In this document: positions 5,628-7,073 of the stretch, piece after piece | Layout: each line of letters starts with the position of its first letter | How positions within the stretch are numbered: the first letter of the stretch is position 1 | From: Chlamydiota bacterium | Lineage (GTDB): Bacteria > Chlamydiota > Chlamydiia > Chlamydiales > Rhabdochlamydiaceae | Length of the DNA stretch: 7,073 bases | NCBI GenBank assembly: GCA_011065225.1 | Contig: JAAKFC010000082.1 | Span: 1 to 7,073, forward strand | Direction: 5' to 3' | Position numbers and translations under genes: made by a program | The notes under the pieces: model-generated | What the model was told of the DNA's origin: nothing | The model's database searches: none | What the model saw: only the letters and a program-made list of their open reading frames with translations

Positions 5628-6955
5628 TGTTTTGCTGGTTGCTTGGTTTTGCCGATACAGAAGTATTCAAATCCGAGGTTTTCCATCTCGTGCATATCGT
5701 AGAGATTGCGCCCATCAAAAAGGACTTTGTTGCGCATCAAGACGCCTAATTTGCTGAAATCGACAGAGCGAAATTCGGGCCATTCGGTGATGAGGATAAT
5801 GGCATCTGTTTGTTGGGCTGCATCGTACTCATCTTGGCAAAATTTGAGTTGAGAAGAGTTTCCGAGTATTTTTTTTGCATTTGACATTGCGATGGGATCA
5901 AAAAGTCTTAAGGCAGCGCCACTTTCGGTGAGCATTTTGATGAGATCAAGGGAAGGCGCTTCGCGTAAATCATCGGTATTGGGTTTGAAGGAAAGTCCCC
6001 AAATGGCAAATGTTTTTCCTTCTAGGCTACCAAAGTGGGAGAGGATTTTTTGAAAAAATGCTTTTTTTTGCTGCTCGTTGACTTCTAAAATCATCCGAAA
6101 AAAATCGGGAGAGTGTCCGTGATCTTTTGCAATAGCACAGAGGGCATCGACATCTTTGGGGAGACAAGATCCACCAAATCCAATTCCAGCTTGAAGATAG
6201 CGGTGGCCAATGCGCGGATCTGCACCAAGGGCTTGGCGGACTTGTTCGATATTTCCGCCCACTTTTTCACAGAGACCAGCTAGGTGATTCATGAAAGAAA
6301 GTCTCATTGCAAGCATGGCATTGGCTGCATATTTAGAAAGTTCTGCAGAAGGGATGTCCATAATCTGAATTTGATCTTTAAAGGGAGCATAGAGCTGCTG
6401 AAGAACTTTTTGGGCTCTTTGGCTATCCAAGCCAAGAATAATGCGATCAGGATTCATGCAATTGTGGATGGCGGTGCCCTCTTGCAAAAATTCTGGATTT
6501 GAAACCACATCAAAGGGGATATCAATCCCGCGCTGATCAAGCACATCTTCGATGATTTCGCGCACTTTTCCCGTTGTTCCCACTGGAATGGTCGATTTAT
6601 TGATGATAATCAGATAATCGGTGATGTGCTTTGCCAATTCTGCAGTGGCCTTAAATACATAACTATAATCGCAGCTGCCATCAGGATGAGAGGGCGTTGG
6701 AAGGGCGAGAAAACAAAGTTCTGCATTGTGCAGGGCTTGCTCATAGGAGATGGTAAAGGTGAGTCTTCCAGCTGCGACGGCTCTTTTTACGAGCTCTTCA
6801 AGGCCGGGTTCAAAGAATGGGATCTTGCCAGCAAGCAGAGAATTGATTTTTTCTTGGTCGATATCCAGGCAGGTGACCAGGTTACCCATTTCGGCGAGAC
6901 ATGCTCCTGTAACGAGACCGACGTATCCACTTCCGATAATCGTGATTTTCTTCAT
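5615..6955 (-). CDS. ugd: UDP-glucose 6-dehydrogenase
   Basis: 446 residues, the normal length. Oxidises UDP-glucose twice with NAD to UDP-glucuronate in the cytosol, a donor for acidic surface polysaccharides. The N-terminal NAD-binding motif GSGYVG (8-13) starts a Rossmann fold. LPTPSHPDGSCD (85-96), STIPVGTTGK (121-130), NPEFLQEGTAIH (153-164) and SKYAANAMLAMRLSFMN (207-223) are the conserved central elements. The catalytic Cys264 lies in GFGGSCLPKD (259-268). The C-terminal UDP-binding domain contains WGLSFKPNTDDLREAPS (319-335). A close alternative is a UDP-hexosamine dehydrogenase, but GFGGSCLPKD and the overall pattern favour Ugd. The start MKK is standard, though there is no Shine-Dalgarno sequence; instead a strong hairpin ends 10 nt before the ATG. 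Confidence 0.96.
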   Translation of the reverse strand: MKKITIIGSGYVGLVTGACLAEMGNLVTCLDIDQEKINSLLAGKIPFFEPGLEELVKRAVAAGRLTFTISYEQALHNAELCFLALPTPSHPDGSCDYSYVFKATAELAKHITDYLIIINKSTIPVGTTGKVREIIEDVLDQRGIDIPFDVVSNPEFLQEGTAIHNCMNPDRIILGLDSQRAQKVLQQLYAPFKDQIQIMDIPSAELSKYAANAMLAMRLSFMNHLAGLCEKVGGNIEQVRQALGADPRIGHRYLQAGIGFGGSCLPKDVDALCAIAKDHGHSPDFFRMILEVNEQQKKAFFQKILSHFGSLEGKTFAIWGLSFKPNTDDLREAPSLDLIKMLTESGAALRLFDPIAMSNAKKILGNSSQLKFCQDEYDAAQQTDAIILITEWPEFRSVDFSKLGVLMRNKVLFDGRNLYDMHEMENLGFEYFCIGKTKQPAKQWIV

Positions 6956-6965
6956 CCAGAAATGA

Positions 6966-7007
6966 CAGCACGGAAACCCAGTCCTTTAGGGCTGGGAGGA
7001 AGTGCTG
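6966..7007. repeat. Stem-loop resembling an IS200/IS605-type right end, upstream of ugd
   Basis: On the plus strand CCCAGTCC-TTTA-GGGCTGGG (6977-6996) forms an 8-bp stem with one G-T wobble, enclosed by an outer CAGCAC/GTGCTG stem (6966-6971 and 7002-7007). The arrangement ggaaa-CCC...cctTTAGGg...GGG-aggaa is the usual look of the subterminal hairpin at the right end of IS200/IS605 elements, which also forms the 3' scaffold of TnpB guide RNAs. A tnpB in that orientation would lie to the left, where the intact ugd sits, so this would be a solo end or PATE-like relic. On the minus strand it is a leader hairpin just before the ugd start. The family link is recalled by pattern, not searched. Confidence 0.5.
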
Positions 7008-7021
7008 CTCCTCTTTTTAAG

Positions 7022-7048
7022 ATTGTAGTTAAAATAAGTTTTAAGCAA
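7022..7048 (-). promoter_or_regulatory. Weak candidate promoter for the ugd operon
   Basis: On the minus strand TACAAT (7027-7022) is a five-of-six -10; TTGCTT (7048-7043) could serve as -35, but the spacer is only 15 bp. It lies about 70 nt before the ugd ATG in AT-rich sequence, and a transcript from it would start with the hairpin. Confidence 0.3.
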
Positions 7049-7073
7049 ACTTTTTGGCAATGAAGAGAACCAT

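Larger units (their letters stand above)
6952..7073 (-). other. Edge reading frame ending in an ATGA overlap with ugd
   Basis: One minus-strand frame is open from the window edge for 39 codons, ending RGAALPPSPKGLGFRAVISG with a TGA that overlaps the ugd ATG as ATGA. This matches the junction style of the operon and could be the tail of an upstream gene. However, the encoded tail is just the translation of the IS-like hairpin, so it may be chance or a gene end rewritten by the insertion. A second frame from the edge stops at TAA 7041-7043 after MVLFIAKKFA and could equally be a gene tail. Confidence 0.2.

Noticed and set aside
6998..7017. GAGGA/TCCTC stem followed by TTTTT on the plus strand as a terminator
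   Set aside because: Only five base pairs, competes with the stronger IS-like stem, and no plus-strand transcript is expected here.
7036..7058. AAGTTT/AAACTT inverted repeat followed by T-run on the plus strand as a terminator
   Set aside because: Six A/T-rich base pairs only, and no plus-strand gene precedes it; it also overlaps the candidate -35 region.
6626..7063. Plus-strand open frame of 145 codons ending in the IS-like hairpin, considered as a TnpB remnant
   Set aside because: It is antisense to the ugd N-terminus and shows no RuvC or zinc-finger residues; only its tail overlaps the hairpin.

Overview
This is a compact bacterial window with one dominant strand. All confident genes read on the minus strand, so transcription runs from high to low coordinates: ugd, ispA, an initiating sugar-phosphate transferase, galE, an MreD-like membrane gene, suhB and folD. 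A small HTH regulator follows, then a lipoprotein-like gene that runs off the left edge. Moderate G+C, very tight gene packing, an outer-envelope-style signal peptide and IS-derived debris suggest a Gram-negative, possibly host-associated bacterium. A Chlamydiota relative is conceivable, but nothing in the window proves lineage.

Right half (about 3200-7073): a glycan-precursor block. Ugd makes UDP-glucuronate and GalE interconverts UDP-glucose and UDP-galactose. IspA makes the short prenyl diphosphate needed for lipid carriers. The bacterial sugar transferase loads the first sugar phosphate onto such a carrier. The leader upstream of ugd holds a strong hairpin that looks like the right end of an IS200/IS605-type element, plus a weak candidate promoter.

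Middle (1126-3205): MreD-like protein, inositol-monophosphatase-family protein and FolD. The galE/mreD-like/suhB junctions are 4-nt ATGA overlaps and suhB/folD is a TTGA overlap, so the genes look translationally coupled in one operon.

Left part (1-1143): the most interesting region. A perfect 24-bp direct repeat lies at 407-430 and 1120-1143. Each copy contains the same sequence: the folD 3' end (CAATGA) overlapping the start ATG of the next gene. This indicates that folD and the lipoprotein gene once overlapped by ATGA, like their neighbours, and that a 713-bp AT-rich segment carrying an HTH gene with its own promoter and operator-like palindrome was inserted, duplicating 24 bp so that both flanking genes stayed intact. 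Nested inside it is a second insertion: a 164-bp element that is almost entirely one imperfect palindrome, with 15-bp perfect terminal inverted repeats and 5-bp target duplications (aattt). It separates the HTH gene from its promoter and perhaps from its original N-terminus.
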